The notes under the pieces were generated by a model. The model was not told where the DNA came from and searched no databases. It saw only the letters and a list, made by a program, of their open reading frames with translations. Source: Dolichospermum flos-aquae CCAP 1403/13F (GTDB lineage: Bacteria > Cyanobacteriota > Cyanobacteriia > Cyanobacteriales > Nostocaceae). Taken from it: a stretch of DNA of 64,000 nucleotides. The position numbers and the translations under genes were made by a program. Of the stretch, positions 1 through 13,314 are shown piece after piece (position 1 is the first letter of the stretch; each line of letters opens with the position of its first letter). The stretch is from assembly GCF_012516395.1 (NCBI RefSeq), contig NZ_CP051206.1, positions 1,426,001 through 1,490,000 of the forward strand, read 5' to 3'.

Positions 1-70
1 CCCTTCCCTGCAAGGGAATGGGAGTTTTAAAGCCTCTCCCCTTGCAGGGGAGAGGTTTGGAGAGGGGTCA
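1..70. repeat. G/C-rich palindromic intergenic repeat
   Basis: Two short inverted arms around CCCTTGCAGGGGAGAGG and a trailing GGAGAGGGG stretch make this a self-complementary spacer of a kind common between cyanobacterial genes. The window starts inside it, so its full length is unknown. No gene is seen before base 188. Confidence 0.4.
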
Positions 71-187
71 GTCTATACATTCAAAACTTTTCAAACATCC
101 TCTTAACCAGAGTGGATTTTAACGCACTTTAGCTAAATTGGTAAAAGACTTGACAATAATTTCAGAATTATTAAAAAAGGAAAAATT

Positions 188-760
188 ATGCAATCTCCTC
201 TTTACTTTTTCACTGTCGAAGAATATCTAGAATTAGAACAATCTAGCGATATTCGTCATGAATATTTTGCTGGTGAAGTCTTTGCTATGGCTGGAGGTAG
301 TAAAGAACATAATATAATATCTGGAAATGTTTACTCGCTTTTACGTTCTGGGTTACGGGGTAGTTCCTGTAATGTTTTCATGTCAGACATGAAAGTGAAA
401 ATAAATTTAGCCAATGACAATAAAACTATATTTTACTATCCTGATGCGATCGTTAGTTGCGACACTGAAGATCAAGACCGTTATTTTTTAAATTATCCTT
501 GTTTAATTATCGAAGTGCTATCACCAAGTACAGAAACTATAGATAGACGGGAAAAACTGGTTAATTACCGCAGTTTAGCAAGTTTAAAAGAATATGTTTT
601 AATTTCTCAAAATGAAATCAAGGTAGAAGTTTATCGTCAAGATGAAAAAGGAAATTGGACTATACAAATTTTGATTAATCGTGATGATAAATTACATTTA
701 GATTCCGTTGGGTTGATTCTAGAAATGGCAGAAATATATGAAGATATTATCAATATTTAA
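188..760 (+). CDS. Uma2-family PD-(D/E)XK endonuclease-like protein
   Basis: This is a 190-residue protein of the Uma2 (DUF820) family, which is expanded to many copies in cyanobacteria and has a restriction-endonuclease fold. Visible motifs are the N-terminal FTVEEYLELEQ, the YFAGEVFAMAGGS turn, the acidic PDAIV, the IIEVLSPSTE strand with its Glu and Ser-Pro-Ser-Thr, and the RREKLVNYRSL...EYVLI end. Length is normal for the family, and a purine-rich AAAAAAGGAAAAATT stretch precedes the ATG. The cellular role of these proteins is not established. It stands alone, upstream of a foldback repeat. The family call is firm; any function is inference. Confidence 0.85.
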   Translation: MQSPLYFFTVEEYLELEQSSDIRHEYFAGEVFAMAGGSKEHNIISGNVYSLLRSGLRGSSCNVFMSDMKVKINLANDNKTIFYYPDAIVSCDTEDQDRYFLNYPCLIIEVLSPSTETIDRREKLVNYRSLASLKEYVLISQNEIKVEVYRQDEKGNWTIQILINRDDKLHLDSVGLILEMAEIYEDIINI

Positions 761-862
761 TTGTTTAATTTAGTTAGAGAAAAAAATAGCAGATAGATTA
801 AATAGACCACAATTCAGACAGAAACTTCTAATGAAGAAAATATCCCAACCTGTAGTACAAGC

Positions 863-1105
863 GTAGGGGTTTAGCAGTGCTAATAGGTGTCAACTTAAGT
901 TAAAAATGGCTTATCTGTTTGCTTCCACACCCGCCCAGAAATGAATTTCCGGGCTAATAGCCAAAGTAAACTAAAGTTTACTCAAAAATTTTTGGGTTAT
1001 TTAGTCATCTTTAGATGACTTTTGCTATTAGACTGGGAATTCATTCCCAGTCGGGATATGGGTTTTACGTTAAGTTGACACCATTAAGCAGTACTAAACC
1101 CCTAC
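863..1105. repeat. About 243-bp foldback (MITE-like) element
   Basis: The outer arms GTAGGGGTTTAG-CAGTGCTAATAGGTGTCAACTTAA (from 863) and the reverse complement of 1067-1105 match over about 38 bases with a few differences. The inner parts also pair: a CCC-GAAATGAATT-CCGGGCTAATAGC segment near 930-965 matches the complement of 1024-1055. The whole piece therefore folds into one long hairpin. It ends a few bases before the stop codon of the next gene. It carries no gene of its own. Confidence 0.6.
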
Positions 1106-1108
1106 CCG

Positions 1109-6262
<5,154 letters not shown>

Positions 6263-6290
6263 CGTTTAATAACAAACCGTAATTTTCAGA

Positions 6291-6305
6291 CATTGTTATG
6301 GCCTC
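6291..6305 (-). promoter_or_regulatory. Alternative start codon with Shine-Dalgarno, currently out of frame with the giant gene
   Basis: An ATG at 6293-6291 is preceded by GAGG at 6305-6302, with 8 bases between: a better initiation site than that of the ATG at 6262. Translation from it (MSENYGLLLNDDKDQ, then SINQ repeats) leaves the repeat in the wrong frame and stops at 6126 after 55 residues. It lies 31 bases upstream of 6262, so losing one 4-bp repeat unit would place it in frame with the 1.7-kb-residue body. Confidence 0.55.
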
Positions 6306-6733
6306 ACTGGTTTTAAATACATTTATTTGTGGTGAAAATACCACAAAAATAGGGTTGTTTGTCAATTTTTGATACAAAAATACAAAAAATGGTAGCTAGA
6401 ATAACTAGACTACAATCCAGTGTATTCAATAACACAAAACCCAAGTGATTTTAAAAGTTTATCAAACCCATGTCATCTATCTAAAGACGTAGATTAAAAG
6501 ATTTTTAGTAAAATTAAGCACGATTTATAGAAAGCAGCGCACTAAAAAAGGGAGTTGTGGAAATAACCCCCTGACTTAATGCTTTATGACTGGACAAATT
6601 AAAACGTTTACTTATAGATATGTAAAGAAAAATTTCCTAGGAGGCTACTGTATGCTACGGAAACACATACTCACAGAGAATTAACAGTTTCAAACCCACA
6701 TAGAGTGCGGGGGAAAATAACCCAATCCCCAAC
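6306..6733. other. Intergenic region upstream of the giant gene
   Basis: AT-rich spacer. On the minus strand a TTGACA lies at about 6357-6362 ahead of an AT-rich GTATTTT, a possible promoter for the giant gene, but the spacing is poor and I do not call it. No other gene, RNA or repeat is evident. Confidence 0.3.
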
Positions 6734-7309
6734 TTAAAATGAAGAACCAGGTTCTTCCAAAAATTCTTCTTCCTCTGGGGTAGAAATACGTCCTAAAATG
6801 GCGTTACGATGGGGAAAACGACCAAATCGGGCAATTATTTCCTTGTGTCGAAAAGCTGATTCAATCGCTTTTGCACTATAGGGATCATGACTAAGTTGTT
6901 GAAATAGCTTAATGCACTTGCGTTGATCAATCGGGTCTTCACTGTGTTCAAAGGGTAAATATATGAACCAGCGTTGCACAGCCAATAATTTTCTATCATA
7001 GCCTTTGTTTGTGGCGTGTTGCGCTAATGACAGTGCTTCCCAGTCCGTTGCAAAGGCTTGTGGGGTATCACGAAACATATTTCGGGGAAATTGATCTAGC
7101 AACAGAATTAAAGCTAGACAAGTTTCTGGTGAATTCATCCAATCATGCAAATATCCGGCTACCGCTTGTTGGTAATCTTCCAGAAAAAGGTCGCGGACTT
7201 TAGCATCGAAATCCGGTTGTTTTTCAAACCAAAATGGTTGAATTTTCCCGTAGTTTGGGTCATTAGGATGACCAAACCAAAAATCCAAAATAGTTGTTAC
7301 CTGTGACAT
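6734..7309 (-). CDS. DUF924 family protein
   Basis: This 191-residue protein is typical of DUF924, an all-helical, TPR-like family found in bacteria and plants. Characteristic pieces are ILDFWFGHPNDPNYG at the N-terminus, LALILLLDQFPRNMFRDTPQAFATD in the middle, the YLPFEHSEDP motif, and FGRFPHRNAILGR near the end. Biochemical function is unknown for the family. It lies 5 bases downstream of the SRPBCC gene on the same strand, so the two are probably co-transcribed. Full length and intact. Confidence 0.88.
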   Translation of the reverse strand: MSQVTTILDFWFGHPNDPNYGKIQPFWFEKQPDFDAKVRDLFLEDYQQAVAGYLHDWMNSPETCLALILLLDQFPRNMFRDTPQAFATDWEALSLAQHATNKGYDRKLLAVQRWFIYLPFEHSEDPIDQRKCIKLFQQLSHDPYSAKAIESAFRHKEIIARFGRFPHRNAILGRISTPEEEEFLEEPGSSF

Positions 7310-7314
7310 TGCTA

Positions 7315-7881
7315 TTATTGATGATTACAAAGCACCTGTCGCATTTTACATAGATTTGCTGGTAACTCCAAATTCATTGCTTGTTCAATAAAAATTGAGG
7401 GAATGGGAATATTGGGAGTGGCTTGTACCGTATAAGCTAACAGAGTACCATTACCCATATCTTTAAGTTCTAACTTGGCGTGAAAATCTGTAAATGAGCC
7501 TTTTTCCATCTGAAAGTGGATTTGCTGTCCTAATACTTCCACCACAGTCAGATAAATTTCTACTTGGGCTGTAAAAAATAAAAAAGCTTTTTGTGCTGCT
7601 TGATACAGACGCTTGACATCACCTCTGGATATAACTTCGCTTTTAGTAACATCGGGAAAATATTGTACCCAACGGGGGTAATCTGTAATTTGTTGCCAGA
7701 CATGGGATCTAACTAGTGGTACATACATACAAGCGGTAACAGCACCGCCCCAGTTAGTATGAGAGCGAATTTCTGTGAAGACTTCTCCCTGAATGAGTAA
7801 TCTTTGCTGATCTTGATTCCAAAGGGTATCTAATAGAGGTAGCTTGGCGTAAGCGACATTTTTAAGATTTGAGGTTGACAT
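7315..7881 (-). CDS. SRPBCC (START/cyclase-like) family protein
   Basis: This 188-residue protein has the pattern of a polyketide-cyclase/START-like lipid-binding fold: an N-terminal strand followed by VPLVRSHVWQQITDYPRWVQYFPDV, then alternating strands (VEIYLTVVEVLGQQIHFQME) and a C-terminal helix IEQAMNLELPANLCKMRQVL. Cyanobacterial members are conserved but mostly uncharacterised; binding of a hydrophobic ligand is inferred from the fold only. It is first in a likely two-gene operon with the DUF924 gene. Confidence 0.75.
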   Translation of the reverse strand: MSTSNLKNVAYAKLPLLDTLWNQDQQRLLIQGEVFTEIRSHTNWGGAVTACMYVPLVRSHVWQQITDYPRWVQYFPDVTKSEVISRGDVKRLYQAAQKAFLFFTAQVEIYLTVVEVLGQQIHFQMEKGSFTDFHAKLELKDMGNGTLLAYTVQATPNIPIPSIFIEQAMNLELPANLCKMRQVLCNHQ

Positions 7882-8175
7882 ATATAATGCAGATATAGTG
7901 ATTTTGGTAACTTTTTAAGTGATTAACCTTGATGATTTCATTGAGTTTAACTCACTTAATTCTAATTACAGTTCAACTTATGGAGTTTTCGCAGATAATT
8001 AGTCTCAAGTTCATTTTCAATAATAGTACCTTAGCCATTTCTTGTAGCGTCTTGATTGTCAAGCGATAGCGCAACCCAACGCATTTGTTGGGTTATGGCT
8101 CCACCACACTATGGCTAACGCCTCCCTTGAGGGGTAGAAACAGCTTGATAATTTCTACCCATAACTAGCCTTATG

Positions 8176-8344
8176 TTACTGTTTGTCCAAGTCTTCAATA
8201 AGTTGATCAACAAAATCCCTCAACCGTTGCTGCTGTGTCAGGGACGGCTTTAATTTTTTCCCTGACTCCAGGTAAAACCTTAAATTGCAAAGGTGATTTA
8301 TCGTACGCTACCTGATTTTGTGGTTTAAATTTAATCCGAGGCAT
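8176..8344 (-). pseudogene. Frameshifted small gene divergent from tnpB
   Basis: Reading from ATG at 8344 gives MPRIKFKPQNQVAYD...PGVREKIKAVPD and then a short out-of-family tail to a stop. Moving one frame at about 8237 continues as QQQRLRDFVDQLIEDLDKQ, ending at 8176, a natural helical continuation. I read this as a roughly 55-residue protein broken by a single-base frameshift. Small basic proteins of this look are often seen divergently beside tnpB in cyanobacteria (from memory, not checked). The gap to the tnpB start is about 60 bases. Confidence 0.4.
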
Positions 8345-8390
8345 TGCCAAATCCTAATATGTCTGATATACTAGACATCATAGCACAACA

Positions 8391-9095
8391 TTGAAGGTCG
8401 AATCAATGCTTTTATCATTCAAAACTGCACTAATTCCAAATAACCGACAGATTACAGCTTTTCGCAAGGCTTCTGGAGTCGCTAGACACGCTTACAACTG
8501 GGCAAATGCTCAAATCATAGATATTTTAGCTACTCGCAAAGAAGGCGAAAAACTTAAATTACCATCAGCGATTGACTTGCATAAAAAGTTAGTCGCCGAG
8601 GTTAAATCTGAACACGCTTGGTATTACGAAGTTAACAAAAATGTCCCACAAAAGGCGTTAACTGACTTACGCCAAGCATGGGATAGGTGTTTTTCCAAAA
8701 CATCGAAACAACCCCGATTCAAGAAAAAAGGACAGCACGATTCTTTTTATTTAGAGTCAGGGACTAAGGCGAAACCGTTAATTAAAAACGATGGTAAAAG
8801 AATTGAATTACCGTCAATTGGCTGGGTACGATTAGCCATACCTTTACCGATTACAGTAACTCATAATTGCGTGATTTCTAGACAGGCTGATAAATGGTTT
8901 ATTTCTGTTAAATACGAAGTTGAAAGCGTAGCGGTTCCTTTGAGGAACTACGGTCAGAAACGGTAAGTTCTACCGAGATTGTTTGTGGAGCGGGCAAACA
9001 AGATTGGAAGTCATTCTAAGACCGCGATGAAGCAGGAAATAAACACTAAGATTATCGCTGTCCAGATGTGTCTAGACTTTGGTAATTTTGGGTAA
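8391..9095 (+). pseudogene. Truncated IS200/IS605-family TnpB (OrfB) remnant
   Basis: The N-terminal 190 residues of a TnpB-type RNA-guided nuclease are readable: LSFKTALIPNNRQITAFRK, ARHAYNWANAQI, the KNVPQKALTDLRQAWDRCF helix, the basic PRFKKKGQHDSFYLESG, and ISRQADKWFISVKYE. A full protein is about 400 residues. The RuvC catalytic acids and zinc finger are absent, and the frame ends at 8966. A possible C-terminal scrap (MKQEINTK...LDFGNFG) is readable to 9095, suggesting an internal deletion. The real start is more likely ATG 8406 than TTG 8391. No TnpA gene is present. It should be inactive. Confidence 0.7.
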
Positions 9096-9780
9096 GTTTT
9101 ATAGAACGGAACTGGATTATAAAATTAAGACAGATTAATAATTGCTATCTCAAGCATGATTCTAACACACAAGCGTTGGTTATTATCTTATTGGTTGGGT
9201 ATCTTAGCTGCTCTTTTATTCAATTCATAAATGAGATAAACATAAAATGCACAATTTTTTAAATTTCAAAAAAGAAAAATTACTGCGTCAATAACTCCCC
9301 CACCGTTCTGATGTTATTGATGATTATTGATTTCAAACAAAGATGCAAAATTATTCTTAGCGTCTTTACGCGAAATTAAATCAGCATATATCAAGTTATT
9401 AGTAAACGAAGTGCTAAAAAATGCTAATGACTCTGCAAAAATTAGCATTGTTAACAAACACTAGCTAATCATAAGCTTAACAGTAACAACCAATAAGTAT
9501 GATGAACACAGTAGCAGAGGGATAAAACCAGAAGTTAATTTTTCCTAGACTTTGGTAAATAGCCATTAAACATAGTTTAACAATGAATTATGGCTAAATT
9601 CTGACTTCTAAATTTTTGCTAAGTTGAAGTAGTTTAAATCATTAAATATTAGAGAAAATAGGGGAAATCAGTAATTAAGCTGCTCACTACAAGCATATCC
9701 TCAATATTCTTAAACTTGACTTTATCTAAACCTAGTGCAATAGTATTACTATATTTTTAGTGGGTAGCCTAATCCAAATT
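9096..9780. other. Intergenic region without recognised gene
   Basis: About 680 AT-rich bases between the tnpB remnant and the riboswitch. The longest plausible frame is a 24-codon hydrophobic one at 9156-9230 with no ribosome-binding site, which I do not accept. The promoter for the riboswitch-usp transcript should lie at the right end of this stretch. Confidence 0.4.
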
Positions 9781-9895
9781 CATGAAAGCTGAATTTGAAG
9801 CGGAGGAACCAAGTATTTGGGGCTAATCTTATGAGAGACACCTTCCAGTCTTAGCCCGTCAGCTAACTCCGTCGGCAATGGAAGGAACCTCCAAA
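9781..9895 (+). promoter_or_regulatory. c-di-AMP riboswitch (ydaO/yuaA class)
   Basis: The conserved blocks of the ydaO/yuaA aptamer are present in order: CGGAGGAACCA at 9801-9811, GGGGCTAATC at 9819-9828, CACCTTCC at 9839-9846, AGCCCGTCAGCTAAC at 9853-9867, CCGTCGGC at 9869-9876, and the closing GAAGGAACC at 9881-9889. It precedes a universal stress protein gene by about 140 bases in the same direction. This class normally turns genes off when c-di-AMP is high and is tied to osmotic and wall stress. GGGGCTTCC near 9925 may belong to the expression platform, but I could not define a terminator. Confidence 0.85.
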
Positions 9896-10032
9896 ACTTT
9901 GGCTGTAACACCAGTTATGATTGGGGCTTCCTTAATCAATTGCGGATTTTGGATTTAAGATAAATCTAATATCTAAAATTGTTATCCCTGCTTCTCGTTG
10001 GTTAATCGTTTCAAGGGAGAGAAGTTAAAACT

Positions 10033-10692
10033 GTGAAAATCAAAACAATGTTGGCACGTTTGCAAAGTGCGATAGGTCGTGATGACTTAATTGAACAAAT
10101 GGTGCTATTACCAGAGACTCAAAAATCATTGGCTAAAAGAGGTTCCCAGACAAAATCAGCTAACTTAATTGTCGGCTATAATGGTTCACCTCAAAGTCAT
10201 ACAGCCCTAGATATTGCCTGTTGGATTGCCTACCAAACGAGTTTAGCAACTAACTCGCAAGTTACAGTTCAAGCTGTTTATGTAGTAGAAGAAAACTGCA
10301 ATTATCAGTATGTTGATATATTCAATGTTGCTGATAATAAAGCTCAATTAGAATGCCAATTAAGTAATATATCAAAGCCAGTCACGTTCCGATTAAATCA
10401 ACCCAAAAGAACAGCAATTTTACCGCAGTTAGAAAGAGAATCGAGAACTTATCTCCAGGAAGCAGATAGAATTCTTTGGCAAGCAAAAACTTTAGCCGAA
10501 GAATGGCAGGGTTCATTTAAATCTCATTTACGGTTTGGTAACATTGTTAAAGAACTTAATCAGGTTGTGGAATTAGAAACTGCTGATATTCTATTTTTAG
10601 GCTGCAAATCTATCAATCATCCGCTGATTGAAACACTAGGTCATAATTTTCCTTGTGCAGTTTTAGGTATTCCTAATTGTATTGATGAATAA
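10033..10692 (+). CDS. Universal stress protein (UspA) family
   Basis: A 219-residue protein whose core, from about residue 45, is a UspA domain: LIVGYNGSPQSHTALDIACWIAY (first strand, loop and helix), a central linker, then LAEEWQGSFKSHLRFGNIVKELNQVVELETADILFLGCKS and a final strand. The glycine-rich nucleotide loop seen in ATP-binding Usps (G-2x-G-9x-GS/T) is not clear, so ATP binding is uncertain. The GTG start at 10033 follows AAGGGAGAGAAG. The upstream c-di-AMP riboswitch makes second-messenger control likely. The first 40 residues are an extension beyond the usual domain. Confidence 0.8.
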   Translation: MKIKTMLARLQSAIGRDDLIEQMVLLPETQKSLAKRGSQTKSANLIVGYNGSPQSHTALDIACWIAYQTSLATNSQVTVQAVYVVEENCNYQYVDIFNVADNKAQLECQLSNISKPVTFRLNQPKRTAILPQLERESRTYLQEADRILWQAKTLAEEWQGSFKSHLRFGNIVKELNQVVELETADILFLGCKSINHPLIETLGHNFPCAVLGIPNCIDE

Positions 10693-10743
10693 TCTCGGTT
10701 TTGAATTACAGTAAGTAGAACGGCTTGAATAATTCAAAGTTTG

Positions 10744-10790
10744 TAGTGAGGAATTTATTCCTCATTTGAGGGCTGAAGCCCTTACTACGA
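10744..10790. repeat. Short palindromic repeat
   Basis: TTTGTAGTGAGGAATTTATT pairs with the mirrored ...CCCTTACTACGAAA end: arms GTAGT/ACTAC flank two inner hairpins (GAGGAATTTATTCCTC and GGGCTGAAGCCC). This is a typical dispersed cyanobacterial spacer palindrome downstream of the usp gene. Confidence 0.6.
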
Positions 10791-10930
10791 AATCATCTCC
10801 AGATTTTTTACATTACTTAATCTACTTTGATTTATTTTCGTCTACTTACTTAATTTGAAATTCCATTCTTACAGAGGAAACAAAGAACTGGCAAGAGGGT
10901 GGGGTCTAAATCTCACCCAAAACTTGCTAC

Positions 10931-11052
10931 TTACAGCACTTTCCGGTGTTATGAGGTACATATATAGCGGGCAAGACTTGTACTGAGCTTGCGATGCCCT
11001 GAGCCTGTCGAAGGGTCGAAGTATGCCTGCACTACAAGAGTTTCATAATTCA
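10931..11052. repeat. Dispersed repeat, copy 1 (inverted copy at 14146-14217)
   Basis: ACAGCACTTTCCGGTGTTATGAG, then AGCGGGCAAGA and CACTACAAGAGTTTCATAATTC, match the reverse complement of 14146-14217. This copy holds about 45 extra bases containing GCCCTGAGCCTGTCGAAGGG, itself a common cyanobacterial repeat, so it looks like one repeat nested in another. Confidence 0.7.
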
Positions 11053-11277
11053 AGTTGGTATCTCATTAGAGCGAAATCTGCTGTATAAAAGTAGAAGAGT
11101 AGAGGTTTTGTGACTTCCGTCGTTGGAGACAGGAAACAAACGCACAAATATTTGTACTGAGTTTTTTCATAATTAAAAATACTTAAAAAGCCTGTATCGT
11201 CTCCTTTTTAATTATTAATTTTTAATTCTGCCCTGCGGTACTAGCCAATTTTTAAGCGATAATGGGAACATAAGAAA

Positions 11278-11376
11278 ATGGAGTTAATAAATAATACCTT
11301 CACCAAATTGGAAAAAGCCTTGATTCGTAACAAAAATGCCAAAGGTATTGAGAAAAATACTCCTTTTGTTAAATAA
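11278..11376 (+). CDS. Possible 32-residue peptide
   Basis: An ATG frame encodes MELINNTFTKLEKALIRNKN and ends NTPFVK. It is charged and could form an amphipathic helix. Only a weak GGGA lies upstream. It is listed because a better small gene follows 31 bases later on the same strand and the two could be one transcript. It may be chance. Confidence 0.22.
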   Translation: MELINNTFTKLEKALIRNKNAKGIEKNTPFVK

Positions 11377-11407
11377 CTAGTTAAGCACTAGTAAGTAGAG
11401 GTGGAAT

Positions 11408-11524
11408 ATGACAACCCAAAATTTGCTGATCCCTCATGCTTATACGTATCTGCTTGTGAAAATTGGTGTTTTAGTTCTAGCATTGTTGCTGTGGTTTATA
11501 TTTACAGCAGCCCCTGTTATTTAA
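11408..11524 (+). CDS. Small single-span membrane protein (38 residues)
   Basis: ATG at 11408 is preceded by GAGGTG at a suitable distance and followed by a hairpin terminator 15 bases after the stop, so it looks like a real small gene. The product has a short polar N-terminus (MTTQNLLIPHAYTYLLVK) and one hydrophobic span (IGVLVLALLLWFIFTAAPVI) reaching the C-terminus. It is in the size range of small photosynthetic or respiratory subunits but matches none that I recall (PsbX, PetM, PetN, PsaM and PsaX were considered). Function unknown. Confidence 0.5.
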   Translation: MTTQNLLIPHAYTYLLVKIGVLVLALLLWFIFTAAPVI

Positions 11525-11539
11525 TTGCATTCATCACTT

Positions 11540-11563
11540 AGAGATGTTTAATCAAACGTCTCT
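11540..11563 (+). terminator. Hairpin terminator between the small membrane protein and corA
   Basis: AGAGATGTTT and AAACGTCTCT pair over 10 bases (one G-T) around a 4-base loop, followed by ATTTTAT on the plus strand. It sits 12 bases from the corA stop, so it may act for both converging genes. Confidence 0.7.
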
Positions 11564-11575
11564 ATTTTATCGAAT

Positions 11576-12727
11576 TTAGCGATGAATATCTTTTTGAAAA
11601 TTAACAGAATTAGTCAACCAACCCCGTCGCCAAAAAAAGTATAGTAAACTGATTGCCACTAACGCCATTACTCCTAAACATAGCGGGTAGCCCCAATACC
11701 AATTTAATTCCGGCATATTGTGGGGTGATTTTTCGGTATTGAAATTCATCCCATATACCCCAGCAATAAAAGTCAAAGGAATAAAAATAGAAGAAACCAC
11801 CGTCAGCAGTTTCATGATTTCATTCATTTTATTACTAATTGCTGATAAATACACATCCATTAAACCAGCTACTAATTCTCGATAAGTTTCCACTATATCC
11901 ATGACTTGAACTGCGTGATCATAACAGTCTCTTAGATAAATTCTCACATCATCACTAATTAATTCACTCCCATCTCTAATTAAAGAATTAATTGCATCTC
12001 TTTGTGGCCAAATTGCGCGACGTAGTTGTAATAATTCCCGCCGAATTTGATATATTTTTTGCAATGTTTGTTGACTAGGATTAACGATTACTTCCTCCTC
12101 TAAATCATCAATTCTTTCCCCATACAGTTCTAAAACTGGGAAAAATCCATCAATAATTGCGTCTAATAAAGAATAAGCCAAGTAATCACTATTTTGTCTG
12201 CGGATAATACCTTTATTCTTATTAATTCTCATTCTCACCCCATCAAAACAATCATGTTCTGGTTCTTCTTGCACTGTCAAAACATAATATTTACCTAAAA
12301 CTAAACTCACTTGTTCACTATAAAAACCGCCATTATTATGATTAGGTACAACCATGTGGGCAATAATCACTAATTGCTCTTCATAATCCTCGATTTTTGG
12401 TCGTTCTACCATGTTGACAATATCTTCTAAAATTAGAGTATGTAAATCAAAAGTTTGACCTAAACGATGCAAAATATCTGTACTACCTAAACCTTGAACA
12501 TCTACCCAAGAAACGGATTCTGTATCCAAATAATTAAGACATTCTTCTGGATAACTTATTTGTTTCTGAATCAGTTGAGTTTGGTTATAGTCAATCAGAA
12601 AAATAATTGGTTGTTCAGCATTTTCATCAACAATGATTGTTCCTGGTGGAGTTCCTGCTTGGTGAAAAAATTCTTTATCGCGTGACTTGTGGATAACTTT
12701 GGAAACTCGGCGAATTTTCTTAACCAT
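11576..12727 (-). CDS. corA: CorA-type magnesium/cobalt transporter
   Basis: A 383-residue inner-membrane divalent cation channel. The cytoplasmic funnel covers about residues 1-300, with long helices (DDLEEEVIVNPSQQTLQKIYQIRRELLQLRRAIWP). The first membrane span ends in the family signature YGMNF (within FIAGVYGMNFNTE), the periplasmic loop is acidic, and the second span is YPLCLGVMALVAISLLYFFW. The basic tail RRGWLT is typical. Full length and intact. It transports Mg2+ and possibly Co2+ or Ni2+ by family knowledge. It is convergent with the small membrane gene and divergent from the next gene. Confidence 0.95.
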   Translation of the reverse strand: MVKKIRRVSKVIHKSRDKEFFHQAGTPPGTIIVDENAEQPIIFLIDYNQTQLIQKQISYPEECLNYLDTESVSWVDVQGLGSTDILHRLGQTFDLHTLILEDIVNMVERPKIEDYEEQLVIIAHMVVPNHNNGGFYSEQVSLVLGKYYVLTVQEEPEHDCFDGVRMRINKNKGIIRRQNSDYLAYSLLDAIIDGFFPVLELYGERIDDLEEEVIVNPSQQTLQKIYQIRRELLQLRRAIWPQRDAINSLIRDGSELISDDVRIYLRDCYDHAVQVMDIVETYRELVAGLMDVYLSAISNKMNEIMKLLTVVSSIFIPLTFIAGVYGMNFNTEKSPHNMPELNWYWGYPLCLGVMALVAISLLYFFWRRGWLTNSVNFQKDIHR

Positions 12728-12817
12728 AAACTTTAAGTCTCTAGATATTACTGATTTAAATCTTAACGCATATCATATAATACTTCTAATTTATCCAGAT
12801 ATAAAAAGCAGAGAAAT

Positions 12818-13285
12818 ATGCTTATGCAACCAAATCAGCAAACATTTTGGTTAATTGAACCTGAAGCAAAACCATTGCAGCAGATTATAGGTGGTGGTTT
12901 TATTTTACCAGATGGACAAGTAGCGATGGCTAGAATTTTACCACATTCCAGTTATGCCACCTTTCCATCTCTACCATCTTTTCAACAACTGCAAAATCAA
13001 AGAGGGAGAAAATTAGTATTTGGAGAAAACTCACGAAATAACTATCATCTCCAAGGTTTTAAACTAGTAAGGGATCAAGATGTAACAGGTATCAGCGGCA
13101 CTGGTATAGTTGCCATAGGATGTTATTTTCAACTTTTCCATCAAGATATTAGTCAACATTCTGCTAATATTGCAGTTATGCAATGGTTGAAATCACCTAA
13201 ATCCACAGCCTGGTATACTCAAGGATGGGAACAAATTGCCTTAATTCATGGACATAAAGGTAAAACCAAAATTATTGTAGATTAA
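12818..13285 (+). CDS. Conserved cyanobacterial hypothetical protein
   Basis: A 155-residue soluble protein with no family I recognise. It begins MLMQPNQQTFWLIEPEAKPLQQ and has a glycine-rich strand GGGFILPDGQVAMARILPHSSY; predicted content is mostly beta, with no signal peptide or membrane span. The second methionine (MQPNQQ) is an equally possible start. It lies 29 bases upstream of the NAD(P)-binding protein gene in the same direction, so the two are probably co-transcribed. Confidence 0.65.
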   Translation: MLMQPNQQTFWLIEPEAKPLQQIIGGGFILPDGQVAMARILPHSSYATFPSLPSFQQLQNQRGRKLVFGENSRNNYHLQGFKLVRDQDVTGISGTGIVAIGCYFQLFHQDISQHSANIAVMQWLKSPKSTAWYTQGWEQIALIHGHKGKTKIIVD

Positions 13286-13314
13286 ATATACCCTATTCCA
13301 GAGATATTCCATTT

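Noticed and set aside
9156-9230. 24-codon hydrophobic frame
   Set aside because: No ribosome-binding site, no terminator and no context; likely chance in AT-rich DNA.
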